A stretch of 16,979 nucleotides of DNA. It comes from DASRCB01 sp035653295. GTDB taxonomy: Bacteria > Acidobacteriota > Terriglobia > Bryobacterales > Bryobacteraceae. The notes beneath the pieces are model-generated. The model saw only the letters and a list, made by a program, of their open reading frames with translations. It did not search any database and was not told the origin of the DNA. The translations under genes and the position numbers were made by a program. The stretch lies in assembly GCA_035653295.1 (NCBI GenBank), contig DASRCB010000026.1, positions 1-16,979 of the forward strand, read 5' to 3'. Positions 1 through 7,399 of the stretch are shown here, piece after piece (within the stretch, counting starts at the first letter, position 1; each line of letters starts with the position of its first letter).

Positions 1-647
1 CGCAGCCCGGCATGACCGGGCGGGTGAACATCAGTGAAGGGAAGCTGGTTTTCTTCGGTTCGACATACACGGTCAATTCGGGCTCGATCAACTTCTACAA
101 TCCGCTGCGTATCCAGCCAGTGCTGAACATCAACCTGGAAACGATGGCAAAGGGTGTGGACGTGGTGCTGACGGTGACCGGGCCGGTGGATAACATGAAG
201 CTGACCTACACCTCGGATCCGCCGCTGCAGTTCCAGGAGATCGTAGCTCTGCTGGCGACGGGCAAGACCCCGACCTCCGATCCGACCATCCTCGCGAATC
301 AGCCGCCGCCACCACAGCAGGGCTTCGCGCAGATGGGCGAGTCGGCGATCGTCAGCCAGGCGGTGGCGAATCCAATCGCCAGCCAGCTGAAGCGGGTGTT
401 TGGCGTTAGCCAGCTGAAGATCGATCCTACATTCGTGAGCGGATCGGAGGTGCCGCAGGCGCGCATGACGCTGCAGCAACAGATCACTTCGAATCTGACG
501 TTCACCTACATCACGGATCTGACTTCGTCGAACACGCAGATCATCCGCGTGGAATGGGCGTTCGACCCGCGCTGGTCGGCGATCATGAACCGCGACGAGA
601 ACGGAATCGTCAGCGTCGATTTCATCTACAAGCGGGAATTCCGGTAA
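1..647 (+). CDS. TamB/DUF490-family translocation and assembly protein, C-terminal part (5' end outside window)
   Basis: The reading frame is open from the left edge of the window, so only the last ~215 residues are present; the ATG at 12 is internal. The fragment has alternating hydrophobic beta-strand repeats, then the segment SDPPLQFQEIVALLATGK, which matches the 'DPPLs..eilalLltG' signature near the end of TamB/DUF490 proteins. It ends in beta-strand-rich sequence with an aromatic terminus (FIYKREF), as expected for a protein that engages an outer-membrane Omp85/TamA barrel. Known of the family: TamB is anchored in the inner membrane, spans the periplasm, and takes part in outer-membrane protein or lipid transport. 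A short proline/glutamine-rich insert (PPPPQQ) follows the signature. The gene converges on the HD-GYP gene with only 2 bases between stop codons. Confidence 0.85.
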   Translation, partial: QPGMTGRVNISEGKLVFFGSTYTVNSGSINFYNPLRIQPVLNINLETMAKGVDVVLTVTGPVDNMKLTYTSDPPLQFQEIVALLATGKTPTSDPTILANQPPPPQQGFAQMGESAIVSQAVANPIASQLKRVFGVSQLKIDPTFVSGSEVPQARMTLQQQITSNLTFTYITDLTSSNTQIIRVEWAFDPRWSAIMNRDENGIVSVDFIYKREFR

Positions 648-649
648 GG

Positions 650-1741
650 CTAGCGGGCGAGTTCGCGACCCATGTTCGCGAGCGAGGCCTGCATCGCCGA
701 CATTTGCGCGAACTCGCCCGGCTCGGCCTCGCACATCTCCAGGAACAACGAAACCAGTTCCGCGTCGCGCCACCCGCGCTCCACTTCCTCCATCATGAGC
801 CGCGATGCTTCCGCGTGTGAGAGCGCCTTCTTGTAGGGACGGGCGGTGGTCAGGGCATCGTAGATGTCGGCCACCTGGAGAATGCGCGCGAGCAGCGGGA
901 TCTCCTCGCCGCTGAGGCCGTCCGGGTACCCGGTGCCATCCCATTTCTCATGATGGGAGCGGATGATGGGCAACACCGGCGCGAGACTTTTCATGGGCTT
1001 ACAGATCTCTTCGCCCTTGACGGTGTGGCGGCGCATCACTTCCCATTCCGCTTCGGTCAGCAGCCCTTTTTTGAAGAGAATGTTGTCGGGGACGCTGACC
1101 TTGCCGATGTCGTGCAGGTATCCGCCGCGGTGAAGCGCTTTGATCTCCACCTTCGAGAGACCCAGCGCTTCTCCCAGAGCCACGCTGTAGGTTGCGAGGC
1201 GCTGGCAATGCAGGCCGGTATATTCATCGCGCTGCTCTACGGCCTGGGCCAGCGCGAAAAGGATGCTTTCTGCCTCCTCGAGCGAATCGATGAGGGCCTT
1301 GTTCCGCAGCAGCGAGCGGATGCGGGCGCGAACCACCGCGGGATGGAGGGGCTTAATCAGGAATTCGTCGGCGCCGGAGGTGATGCCCGCGATTTCGTTT
1401 TCGATCCCCTGCACGCTGGTCAGCATCAGGACCGGGATGAGCCTGGTGTGGCGGTCGGATTTCAGCCGGCGGCAGAACTCCGGCCCGCCCATATCGGGCA
1501 GCATGAGATCGACAATGATCAGGTCGACGTTTTCGGCGGCCAGGATCTCGAAGGCCTTTGCCGGGCGGCTGCATTCGATGATCCGGCAGAAGGCGGTTTT
1601 TAATGTCGCCCGCAGCACGCGGCGGTTAATCTCGGCCTCATCGACGATCAGGATTACGGGCGGCGCGTCGGACTCGCCATCGTCGCGGAGAGGTTCGGCT
1701 ATAGCCCGGACGCGGGCGACGTCCTGGATCATAGGCGCCAA
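650..1741 (-). CDS. Response regulator with receiver and HD-GYP (c-di-GMP phosphodiesterase) domains
   Basis: A 363-residue two-domain signalling protein. Residues ~28-145 form a receiver domain with acidic pocket VDE at 33-35, predicted phospho-acceptor D78 (IIVDLMLPD) and K130 (LIKP). Residues ~155-335 form an HD-GYP domain with the full ligand set: H178, H210-D211 in HDIGK, H239, H263-H264, the GTGYPDG motif at 269-275 and D292 in VADIYDA. Family knowledge: such proteins hydrolyse cyclic di-GMP (sometimes cGAMP) under phosphorelay control. There is no DNA-binding domain, and the intact motifs suggest an active enzyme. The longest frame starts at TTG 1741; an ATG three codons in (1732) is an equally good start, and neither has a clear ribosome binding site. 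It lies 87 bases downstream of the lytic transglycosylase on the same strand. No cognate kinase is adjacent. Confidence 0.93.
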   Translation of the reverse strand: MAPMIQDVARVRAIAEPLRDDGESDAPPVILIVDEAEINRRVLRATLKTAFCRIIECSRPAKAFEILAAENVDLIIVDLMLPDMGGPEFCRRLKSDRHTRLIPVLMLTSVQGIENEIAGITSGADEFLIKPLHPAVVRARIRSLLRNKALIDSLEEAESILFALAQAVEQRDEYTGLHCQRLATYSVALGEALGLSKVEIKALHRGGYLHDIGKVSVPDNILFKKGLLTEAEWEVMRRHTVKGEEICKPMKSLAPVLPIIRSHHEKWDGTGYPDGLSGEEIPLLARILQVADIYDALTTARPYKKALSHAEASRLMMEEVERGWRDAELVSLFLEMCEAEPGEFAQMSAMQASLANMGRELAR

Positions 1742-1828
1742 CCAGTGGCCCGGCTCATAGTCTGCATATCGTCGCGTTGCGTCGCCGGGTTTAGCGAAAA
1801 GGGCATTGTTTCGGAAATCTCCGATGGA

Positions 1829-2554
1829 CTATGTGGTACCAGATGGTCCTGGCTCAGGAGTACCACCGCTGCCGCCATTTTTCCCCAAGTCGTTCAGAAT
1901 GTTTGAAACGTAGTCCTTTGTTTCTGCAACGTCCGGCACTTCACCGGCCCCGTCCACGCGCGCCGGGCCGGCGTTGTATGCGCCGAGAGCCAGCTTGAGA
2001 TCGCCGGCGTACCGCGCCAGCAGCTCCTTCAGGAACTTCGTCCCGGCATCCACGTTCTGCGCGGGATCGAAGGGGTCGGTTACATGGAAGCGCTCGGACG
2101 TCGCGGGCATGAGCTGCATGAGGCCCTGAGCGCCCTTCGGCGACACGGCGCAGGCGTGAAAACCGGATTCCTGCCGGATGACTGCGCGCACGAGGGCAGG
2201 TTGGACGCCTTCCCGTTTCGCGGCGGCGTCGATCAGCGACGAGATCTGAGACTCGGGAACAGGATCGCAATCGGCTGTCGGCGTGGCCACAGGGGTAGCG
2301 GGCGCGATTGCCGTGGATATCCATGGAACGGTAAAGAAGCTGCCCGTCGATGCGCCCGTGGGCCCGAGGCGGCTGCGAATCGCCTGGCGTTGTATCTCGA
2401 TCGATTTTTGCTGCAGCGCCAGCGAAGACTGCATGTTCGGGGAAGCCGGGGGCGCAGACGCGGGCGCGGGCGGGTCTGCGGCCATCAGCGTCAGGCCAGG
2501 CAGGAAGACCAGCAGCACGCGCACAGTCTGCCATCGGGCGGCTTTGTCCTTCAC
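1829..2554 (-). CDS. Secreted lytic transglycosylase (SLT / goose-lysozyme-like fold)
   Basis: About 241 residues from the chosen GTG start at 2554. That start gives a standard signal peptide: charged KDKAARWQ, then a hydrophobic stretch VRVLLVFLPGLTLMA, then AADPP. The frame extends upstream to an ATG at 2728, but that extension is Cys/Arg-rich, unlike a leader, and probably non-coding. A Pro/Ala-rich linker (~28-100) precedes a soluble lytic transglycosylase domain (~103-225). It shows catalytic Glu129 in RQESGF, GAQGLMQLMP at 141-150 and GAYNAGP at 191-197, all hallmarks of family-1 lytic transglycosylases (SLT/MltC/EmtA type). These cleave the MurNAc-GlcNAc bond of peptidoglycan, leaving 1,6-anhydroMurNAc. 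The protein should act in the periplasm. A Gly/Pro-rich C-terminal tail follows. It is upstream of the HD-GYP gene on the same strand. Confidence 0.9.
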   Translation of the reverse strand: MKDKAARWQTVRVLLVFLPGLTLMAADPPAPASAPPASPNMQSSLALQQKSIEIQRQAIRSRLGPTGASTGSFFTVPWISTAIAPATPVATPTADCDPVPESQISSLIDAAAKREGVQPALVRAVIRQESGFHACAVSPKGAQGLMQLMPATSERFHVTDPFDPAQNVDAGTKFLKELLARYAGDLKLALGAYNAGPARVDGAGEVPDVAETKDYVSNILNDLGKNGGSGGTPEPGPSGTT

Positions 2555-2659
2555 TCCATACCCCCATTTGCGACGCGCCCTACCCCCACGGGAACCACCC
2601 CATGTGAGAAACCGTCCAACACAGCGAGACTTCTTATCCGAATCATCAAAGCAGTTTTC

Positions 2660-2688
2660 TTGACAAGCACTGCGGTTTGTTTCACAAT
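2660..2688 (+). promoter_or_regulatory. Candidate sigma-70-type promoter, upstream of the gene at 2851
   Basis: A perfect TTGACA at 2660-2665 is followed after 17 bases by CACAAT (2683-2688), which matches the -10 consensus at 4 of 6 positions. The local sequence is clearly more AT-rich than its surroundings. If used, it would give the gene at 2851 a leader of about 155 bases. The ~296-base gap between the transglycosylase start (2554) and the next gene (2851) contains no convincing ORF; apart from this element I see only a weak 5-bp inverted repeat (AACTG/CAGTT near 2703-2718). Confidence 0.4.
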
Positions 2689-2840
2689 TGCAGCATTCAG
2701 GAAAACTGAGAGCAGTTCTAAACGGCACGCTTTCAAGGGCTTGTTGCCGGGTGGGGCTTCAGGGGGCTTCCTTTTCGGGCGCTCTTCGATACTCCTCCTC
2801 AACATCTCACGGTGAAATGCCGATTGCGTGTACGTGGGGC

Positions 2841-2846
2841 AGGAGG
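2841..2846 (+). promoter_or_regulatory. Strong ribosome binding site AGGAGG that decides the start at GTG 2851
   Basis: A perfect AGGAGG ends 4 bases before GTG 2851. The longer frame would begin at GTG 2812, which has no comparable site and would place this element inside the coding region. The shorter start is therefore preferred. Confidence 0.65.
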
Positions 2847-2850
2847 CAAC

Positions 2851-3285
2851 GTGTCCGTTTATTCATTCATCGCACCGGGAGCATCTTACGGTCTCCCGTC
2901 CAGCTTCGATTTCAGCGAGTACATCGAGATCGAACGCGAGCTGTGGGCTCTGTTTCCGGAGACCGACGGCAAGCGCGTGAACTTCGTCCAAATCGGCCTC
3001 ACGGCGCAGATCTTCACTGAGGTGGATGACGACGGTTCGGAGCTGGGTCCGGATGAGACGTACATTCTGATGCCCTGCCCGGACCAGACTATGAAGCCCC
3101 TCCGCATGGAAGCCGCGCGGCGGCTGACGCTCAGTGAGTACCGCATGGGCCACCTCACCGCCGTGAAGCTGATGGGCCGCATCACCGAAGCCGGTGAGCT
3201 GATGCGCGAGATCGGTTGCCAGATCCTCGGTCCCGAAGTTCTGGAAGAAGTCGAATCGCGGATGCGCGAGCAGGACGGCGCCTGA
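2851..3285 (+). CDS. Small uncharacterised protein (144 aa)
   Basis: I do not recognise the family. The start is placed at GTG 2851 because of the AGGAGG four bases upstream; a GTG at 2812 would add 13 basic residues. The product is soluble, with no signal peptide or membrane segment. The N-terminal half (IEIERELW, VNFVQIGLTAQIF) reads as mixed alpha/beta, then comes an acidic turn EVDDDGSELGPDE. The C-terminal third (SEYRMGHLTAVKLMGRITEAGELMREIGCQIL) is predicted to be helical. GC-rich third codon positions support real coding. It is a single-gene unit converging on recN with 31 bases between stops, possibly driven by the promoter candidate at 2660. The function cannot be inferred from context. 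Confidence 0.75.
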   Translation: MSVYSFIAPGASYGLPSSFDFSEYIEIERELWALFPETDGKRVNFVQIGLTAQIFTEVDDDGSELGPDETYILMPCPDQTMKPLRMEAARRLTLSEYRMGHLTAVKLMGRITEAGELMREIGCQILGPEVLEEVESRMREQDGA

Positions 3286-3316
3286 CCCGCGATTTTCATG
3301 CCGCCACCCGGCCCGC

Positions 3317-5002
3317 CTATGCGCGAGCGCTCTGGCGGATCAGTTGTTCGGCGTGCTTCAGGGCCTCGGGAGTGATACGCTGGCCGGACAGCATGCGGCC
3401 GATTTCGCGCGTTCGCTGATCCGGCGTCAGTTCCTCCACCTCGGCCACAGTGCGGCCTTTGATCTCCCGCTTGCCGACGACATAATGATGGTCGGCGAAG
3501 CTGGCCACCTGCGCAAGATGCGTGACGCACAGCACCTGATTGGCCGCTGACAGCCGCTTGAGCCGTCTGCCGACCGCCTCGGCAACGCTGCCGCCGATTC
3601 CCGTATCCACCTCATCGAACACCAGCGTGCGCTGCACAATGTTGGCCGCGACCGCGCCGTTGCCCCCGAGCATCGTGCGCAGCGCCAGCGCGATGCGAGA
3701 CAGTTCGCCGCCGGACGCGATGCGATCGAGCGGGCGCGGCTCCTCACCGGCATTGGGAGCTATGAGAAATGCAACGCGGTCGGCCCCGCCCGCGGACCAG
3801 GCCGCTTCTCCGATCTCCACGACAAAGCGCGTGCCGCCAAGAGCCAGCGATGCGAGTTCTTTCTCGACGCGGGTGCTGAGCTCTTTCGCGGCGCTGCGGC
3901 GCGCGGCGGTGAGGGCGGCCGCGGCCGCGCGGTATTGGTCCTCGAGCTTCGCCGCTTGGGAACGAAGTTCCGTGCGCCGCTCGCTGGCATGCTCCAGAGC
4001 ATCGAGTTTGCCGCTCACCTCGCTCAGAAAGGCCAGCACATCGTCGAGCGTCGCGCCGTACTTGCGCTTCAGGCGATCCAGCAGCGCCAGCCGCGATTCA
4101 ACGTCCTCCAGCCGTCCCGGATCCGCTTCCAGCCGGTCCAGATAATCGCGCAGAGTACCGGCCGATTCGGTCACAACGATCTCCGCCGGCCGCAGCGCTT
4201 CGAGAACGGCTTCCAGCGAGGCGTCGATGCGGCACAGCTCCTCGATACGCCTGAGCGCGAGGCGAAGCTGGGTGGCCGCGCTGTCACCCGCATCGTACAG
4301 CGCTGCGTAGGCGGCGTTCGCGCTCTCCTGCAGCCTCGCCACGTTGCGGAGCACGCGCTTTTCGTTCTCCAGCTCGGCATCCTCACCCGGTTTCGGCCCG
4401 GCGGTCTCGATCTCGCGCCGCTGGAAATTCCACAGATCCGCCAGACGTAGCTTCTCCTGCTCCGAGCGGTCGAGGTCCTCCAGTTCCGCTGCGACGCGCT
4501 TCCACTCCGCATAGAGCGAAGCTGTCCGCTCCAGCAGCGTGGCATTATCCGCGAAGGCATCGAGAGTGGCGAGTTGGTAGGCGGCCGAGAAAAGCTGCTG
4601 CTGATCATGCTGGCCGTGAATATCGCCCAGTGCGGGCGCCAGCTCGCGCAGCAGCGTAGCCGTGACCGGGCGGCTGCCGAGAAAGGCCCGCGACTTGCCG
4701 TTGGCCAGCACCTCTCGCTCCACCAGCAATTCGTCGTCTTCGGTTTCGATACCCGCCTCGGCGAGCAGCGCGCGAGTTCCCGGGTCGCCAGTGAGCTCGA
4801 AAATTCCCGAAATCCGGGCGCGCTCGGAGCCGCTGCGCACCATATCACCCACGGCCCGGCCGCCGAACAGCAGTCCCAGCGCGTCCACGACAATTGACTT
4901 GCCACTGCCCGTCTCCCCGGTCAGCAGGTTCAGGCCGCGGTGAAAACGCACGTGCACGCGCTCCACGACGGCGTAGTTTTCGACCACCAGCTCCAACAGC
5001 AC
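3317..5002 (-). CDS. recN: DNA repair protein RecN (SMC-like ATPase)
   Basis: About 561 residues, the usual RecN length. From the N-terminus: LLELVVENYAVVERV, the family's opening strand, then Walker A GETGSGKS at 29-36, HGQHDQQQL at 129-137 (a RecN-typical motif), and a long coiled-coil middle. These are followed by the SASGGE-like signature (IASGGELSRIALALR), Walker B LVFDEVDTGIGG near 460-471 and a switch histidine in CVTHLAQVA. RecN binds DNA ends and promotes cohesion during double-strand-break repair together with RecA. The frame runs upstream to 5101, but that would overlap the divergent gene at 5091 and add residues without family resemblance. GTG 5002 aligns with the normal RecN beginning (compare MLxxLxIxNFAIV). 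A TACAAT box lies only 7 bases upstream of this GTG, so the message may be leaderless. Confidence 0.96.
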   Translation of the reverse strand: MLLELVVENYAVVERVHVRFHRGLNLLTGETGSGKSIVVDALGLLFGGRAVGDMVRSGSERARISGIFELTGDPGTRALLAEAGIETEDDELLVEREVLANGKSRAFLGSRPVTATLLRELAPALGDIHGQHDQQQLFSAAYQLATLDAFADNATLLERTASLYAEWKRVAAELEDLDRSEQEKLRLADLWNFQRREIETAGPKPGEDAELENEKRVLRNVARLQESANAAYAALYDAGDSAATQLRLALRRIEELCRIDASLEAVLEALRPAEIVVTESAGTLRDYLDRLEADPGRLEDVESRLALLDRLKRKYGATLDDVLAFLSEVSGKLDALEHASERRTELRSQAAKLEDQYRAAAAALTAARRSAAKELSTRVEKELASLALGGTRFVVEIGEAAWSAGGADRVAFLIAPNAGEEPRPLDRIASGGELSRIALALRTMLGGNGAVAANIVQRTLVFDEVDTGIGGSVAEAVGRRLKRLSAANQVLCVTHLAQVASFADHHYVVGKREIKGRTVAEVEELTPDQRTREIGRMLSGQRITPEALKHAEQLIRQSARA

Positions 5003-5009
5003 TCGCTGT

Positions 5010-5015
5010 ATTGTA
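5010..5015 (-). promoter_or_regulatory. Candidate -10 box (TACAAT) for recN
   Basis: Reading the minus strand, GGGTACAAT precedes the recN GTG by 7 bases. This -10 matches the consensus at 5 of 6 positions. No good -35 is seen 16-18 bases upstream. With the usual 6-7 base distance from -10 to the transcription start, the RNA would begin at or next to the start codon. Confidence 0.45.
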
Positions 5016-5090
5016 CCCGCGCGTCGAAGACGCTCTCCTGGAACCAGGGCGTGTGATACCGTTGAAGGCGAACGCTCCCGCGGATCCCCC

Positions 5091-5582
5091 ATGAGCATCA
5101 ATCTGGACGCGCTGAAGGAAGAGATCGAGCAGCATCTGGCCGAGCACGGCGTGAACGTGTTCCACGGCTACTCGCGGCTGCTCGACTCGCTGCCCATCAT
5201 CTACTGGGACGTCGAGCATCACCCCGATTTCCGGGCGTTCCTTCAGGTAGCCCGGAACGCCGATGCGAAGATCCTGGTCTTTCACCAGCGCGAGTTCACG
5301 CCGGACCACATCGAAGACGCCCTGGAGCGGCTGGAATCGGGCGAGATCCCCGCCGATGAGCGACGCTCGATGGAGCGCCGGCTAAAGGAACTGCGTGTGT
5401 ACGAGGGATTCACCTGCGCGATCGAACTCTCCTTCGACCATGAAGGCCGCATCTATGTCTATGACGTTCGTTCCGAATGGTATGAGGAGCTCTCCGACAT
5501 TCTGGAGGACATCAGCGCGTATACCAACGACGTCGACGAAGATGACGAAGGCCCGATCAGCGGCTATTTCTCGCAGAATTAA
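5091..5582 (+). CDS. Uncharacterised, strongly acidic protein (163 aa) upstream of recJ
   Basis: I do not recognise this family. The protein is soluble and lacks a signal peptide or membrane segment. It carries about 38 Asp/Glu against 15 Lys/Arg, with an acidic tail NDVDEDDEG near residues 145-153. It reads as an alpha/beta domain: helix LDALKEEIEQHLAEH, strand LPIIYWDV, helix HPDFRAFLQVARNA, strand KILVFHQ, a helical pair with IEDALERLESG and RRSMERRLKELRV, then strands CAIELSFD and RIYVYDV. The ATG at 5091 is the only sensible start, though no Shine-Dalgarno sequence precedes it. It is divergent from recN (88 bases between starts) and lies 56 bases upstream of recJ on the same strand, so co-transcription with recJ is likely. 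A DNA-repair link is inferred from position only. Confidence 0.85.
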   Translation: MSINLDALKEEIEQHLAEHGVNVFHGYSRLLDSLPIIYWDVEHHPDFRAFLQVARNADAKILVFHQREFTPDHIEDALERLESGEIPADERRSMERRLKELRVYEGFTCAIELSFDHEGRIYVYDVRSEWYEELSDILEDISAYTNDVDEDDEGPISGYFSQN

Positions 5583-5638
5583 AACCGGCCGGGAGCACTT
5601 AGTTTGGTGATGTCCTCAGAAGTGTGTGGTAGCCACTG

Positions 5639-7399
5639 ATGCGCCCGGCGCGCTGGATATTTCCCACTCCCGACAGCGCATCCGAATCGCGCCTCGTCCG
5701 CGAGCTTGGCATTAATCCGATCACTGCCCGCGTCCTGGTGCGGCGCGGCTTCTCCGACCCGGCATCGGCTCAGGCTTTCCTGCAACCGTCGCTGGATGAT
5801 CTGCACGATCCCCTGCTGATGGCCGGCATGGAGGCTGCGCGCGAACGCCTCCTGCGCGCCATCGCCGCTCGGGAACCGATTCTCATCTGCGGCGATTACG
5901 ATGTCGATGGCACAGTCTCCGTCGTCGTCCTGAAGAAGGCCATAGAAATGGCCGGCGGCGCCGCGGATTTTCATGTGCCGCATCGCCTGCGCGACGGCTA
6001 CGGCGTGCGGCCGGAAGTTGTCGAAGAAGCGGCCGCCCGCGGCATACGGCTGATCGTCACCGTTGACACCGGAATTCGCGCCACGGCGGTAGTGCGCGCG
6101 GCGCGCGAGCTGGGCATCGACGTCATCGTCACCGACCATCACCTGCCCGAGGACGAACTGCCGCCCGCCATTGCCGTCCTCAATCCCAACCGGCGCGATT
6201 GCGAATATCCGGAGAAGAACCTCTGCGGTGCGGGCGTGGTGTTCAAGCTGGTTCAGTCGCTCATCTCGCGTCTCGACTTCGACATCGCACGCCGCCGGCG
6301 CGTGCTGGAATCGTTCCTGCGCATGGTGGCCATCGCCACGGTTGCCGACGTGGTCCCGCTCTCGGGGGAGAACCGCATCATCGTCAAACACGGCCTTGCG
6401 GGATTGCGCGGCGCCCGGAATCACGGCCTGCGCGCGCTCCTGGACATAGCCGGCTTCGGGGCCGCGCGCGCGCCCAGTTCTTCGGAAGTGGCCTTTCGCA
6501 TCGCTCCGCGAATCAATGCCGCGGGACGCATGGCCAGCGCGACGGACGTGATCGAGCTGTTTCTCACCGAAGACGAGGCCCGTGCGCGCGAGATTGCCGG
6601 GCGCCTGCATGAACTCAACAAAGACCGGCAGGACACCGAGGCGGACATCGTACGCCAGGTTCTGGAGGAATGCGCGCGCCAGCCGATCGGCGACGGCCAG
6701 GCTGCACTGGTGTTCTGCGGCCGCGACTGGCATCGCGGCGTGGTCGGAATCGTGGCCAGCCGGCTGGTCGAGCGCTTCTGCCGGCCGGTGTTCGTACTCA
6801 GCGAGGACGGCGAACGGAATCTCGCCGAAGGCTCCGGGCGCAGCATCCCCGATTTCCATCTGCTGGACGCGCTGGAATCCATGTCCGACCTGTTTACGCG
6901 TTTCGGCGGCCATCGCCAGGCGGCCGGGCTCGGACTGCCCATCGAGCGGGTGGCGCAGTTCCGCGACCGGCTCAACGAGTACGCCTGTGCGCGCCTCACC
7001 CCCGAGCAGTTTCGGCCCACGCTGGAACTGGACGGCATGGTGGCAATCGACGAGATCACCGACACCGCCATCAATGACCTGATGGCGCTGGCGCCTTTCG
7101 GCATGGGCAATCCGGCCCCGGTATTCGCGCTGCTTCGCGCCGAATCGGCTCTGCGCCCCAACGTGATGAAAGAGAAGCACGTGCGCGCGTTCCTGCGCCA
7201 GAATGGGCGAACCGTCAGCGCCACCGGCTGGAACCTCGGCGAGCGCGCCGGGGAAATGGCGCAGGGTTCGACGCTGGATGCGGCCATCGCCTTCGAGCAG
7301 GATCAGTTCGCGCGCAGCCAGGGCTGGGGCGAGTGGGGGATCGTGTTAAAGGATGTCCGGCCGGCCTGCGCCGCCGCTACTCCTGGCGCAACGCGATAA
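5639..7399 (+). CDS. recJ: Single-stranded-DNA-specific 5'-3' exonuclease RecJ
   Basis: 586 residues, normal for RecJ. DHH-phosphoesterase motifs are in order: GDYDVDG at 85-91, TVDTGI at 141-146, TDHHLP at 165-170, CGAGVVFKL at 196-204, and VADVVPL near 235-241. The DHHA1/C-terminal part has RINAAGRM near 290, GRDWHRGVVGIVASRL near 361-376 and FGGHRQAAGL near 420-430. A C-terminal OB-like region contains LMALAPFGMGNPAPVF. RecJ degrades ssDNA 5' to 3' with Mn/Mg at the DDH active site and works in RecFOR recombination, mismatch repair and base-excision repair. All expected metal ligands appear present. The ATG at 5639 has only a weak upstream GGTAG. The 3' end overlaps the convergent permease gene by 23 bases. 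Its likely operon partner is the acidic protein at 5091. Confidence 0.96.
   Translation: MRPARWIFPTPDSASESRLVRELGINPITARVLVRRGFSDPASAQAFLQPSLDDLHDPLLMAGMEAARERLLRAIAAREPILICGDYDVDGTVSVVVLKKAIEMAGGAADFHVPHRLRDGYGVRPEVVEEAAARGIRLIVTVDTGIRATAVVRAARELGIDVIVTDHHLPEDELPPAIAVLNPNRRDCEYPEKNLCGAGVVFKLVQSLISRLDFDIARRRRVLESFLRMVAIATVADVVPLSGENRIIVKHGLAGLRGARNHGLRALLDIAGFGAARAPSSSEVAFRIAPRINAAGRMASATDVIELFLTEDEARAREIAGRLHELNKDRQDTEADIVRQVLEECARQPIGDGQAALVFCGRDWHRGVVGIVASRLVERFCRPVFVLSEDGERNLAEGSGRSIPDFHLLDALESMSDLFTRFGGHRQAAGLGLPIERVAQFRDRLNEYACARLTPEQFRPTLELDGMVAIDEITDTAINDLMALAPFGMGNPAPVFALLRAESALRPNVMKEKHVRAFLRQNGRTVSATGWNLGERAGEMAQGSTLDAAIAFEQDQFARSQGWGEWGIVLKDVRPACAAATPGATR

Noticed and set aside
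950..1603. 217-residue plus-strand frame opposite the HD-GYP regulator
   Set aside because: Antisense shadow of a gene with complete catalytic motifs; no start signal and no recognisable domain.
2084..2815. 243-residue plus-strand frame over the transglycosylase and its upstream gap
   Set aside because: Mostly antisense to the transglycosylase domain; composition is Arg-rich and lacks a domain or start site.
2832..2852. GTGGGGCAGG just before the gene at 2851, as a decayed copy of the palindromic repeat
   Set aside because: Only the ten-base lead matches; no complementary arm follows, and the same bases serve as the AGGAGG ribosome binding site, so coincidence is the simpler reading.
5579..7180. 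533-residue open frame on the minus strand opposite recJ
   Set aside because: It lies wholly antisense to recJ, whose DHH motifs are intact; the translation is rich in His/Arg/Gln/Gly with no domain, typical of a GC-rich shadow frame.
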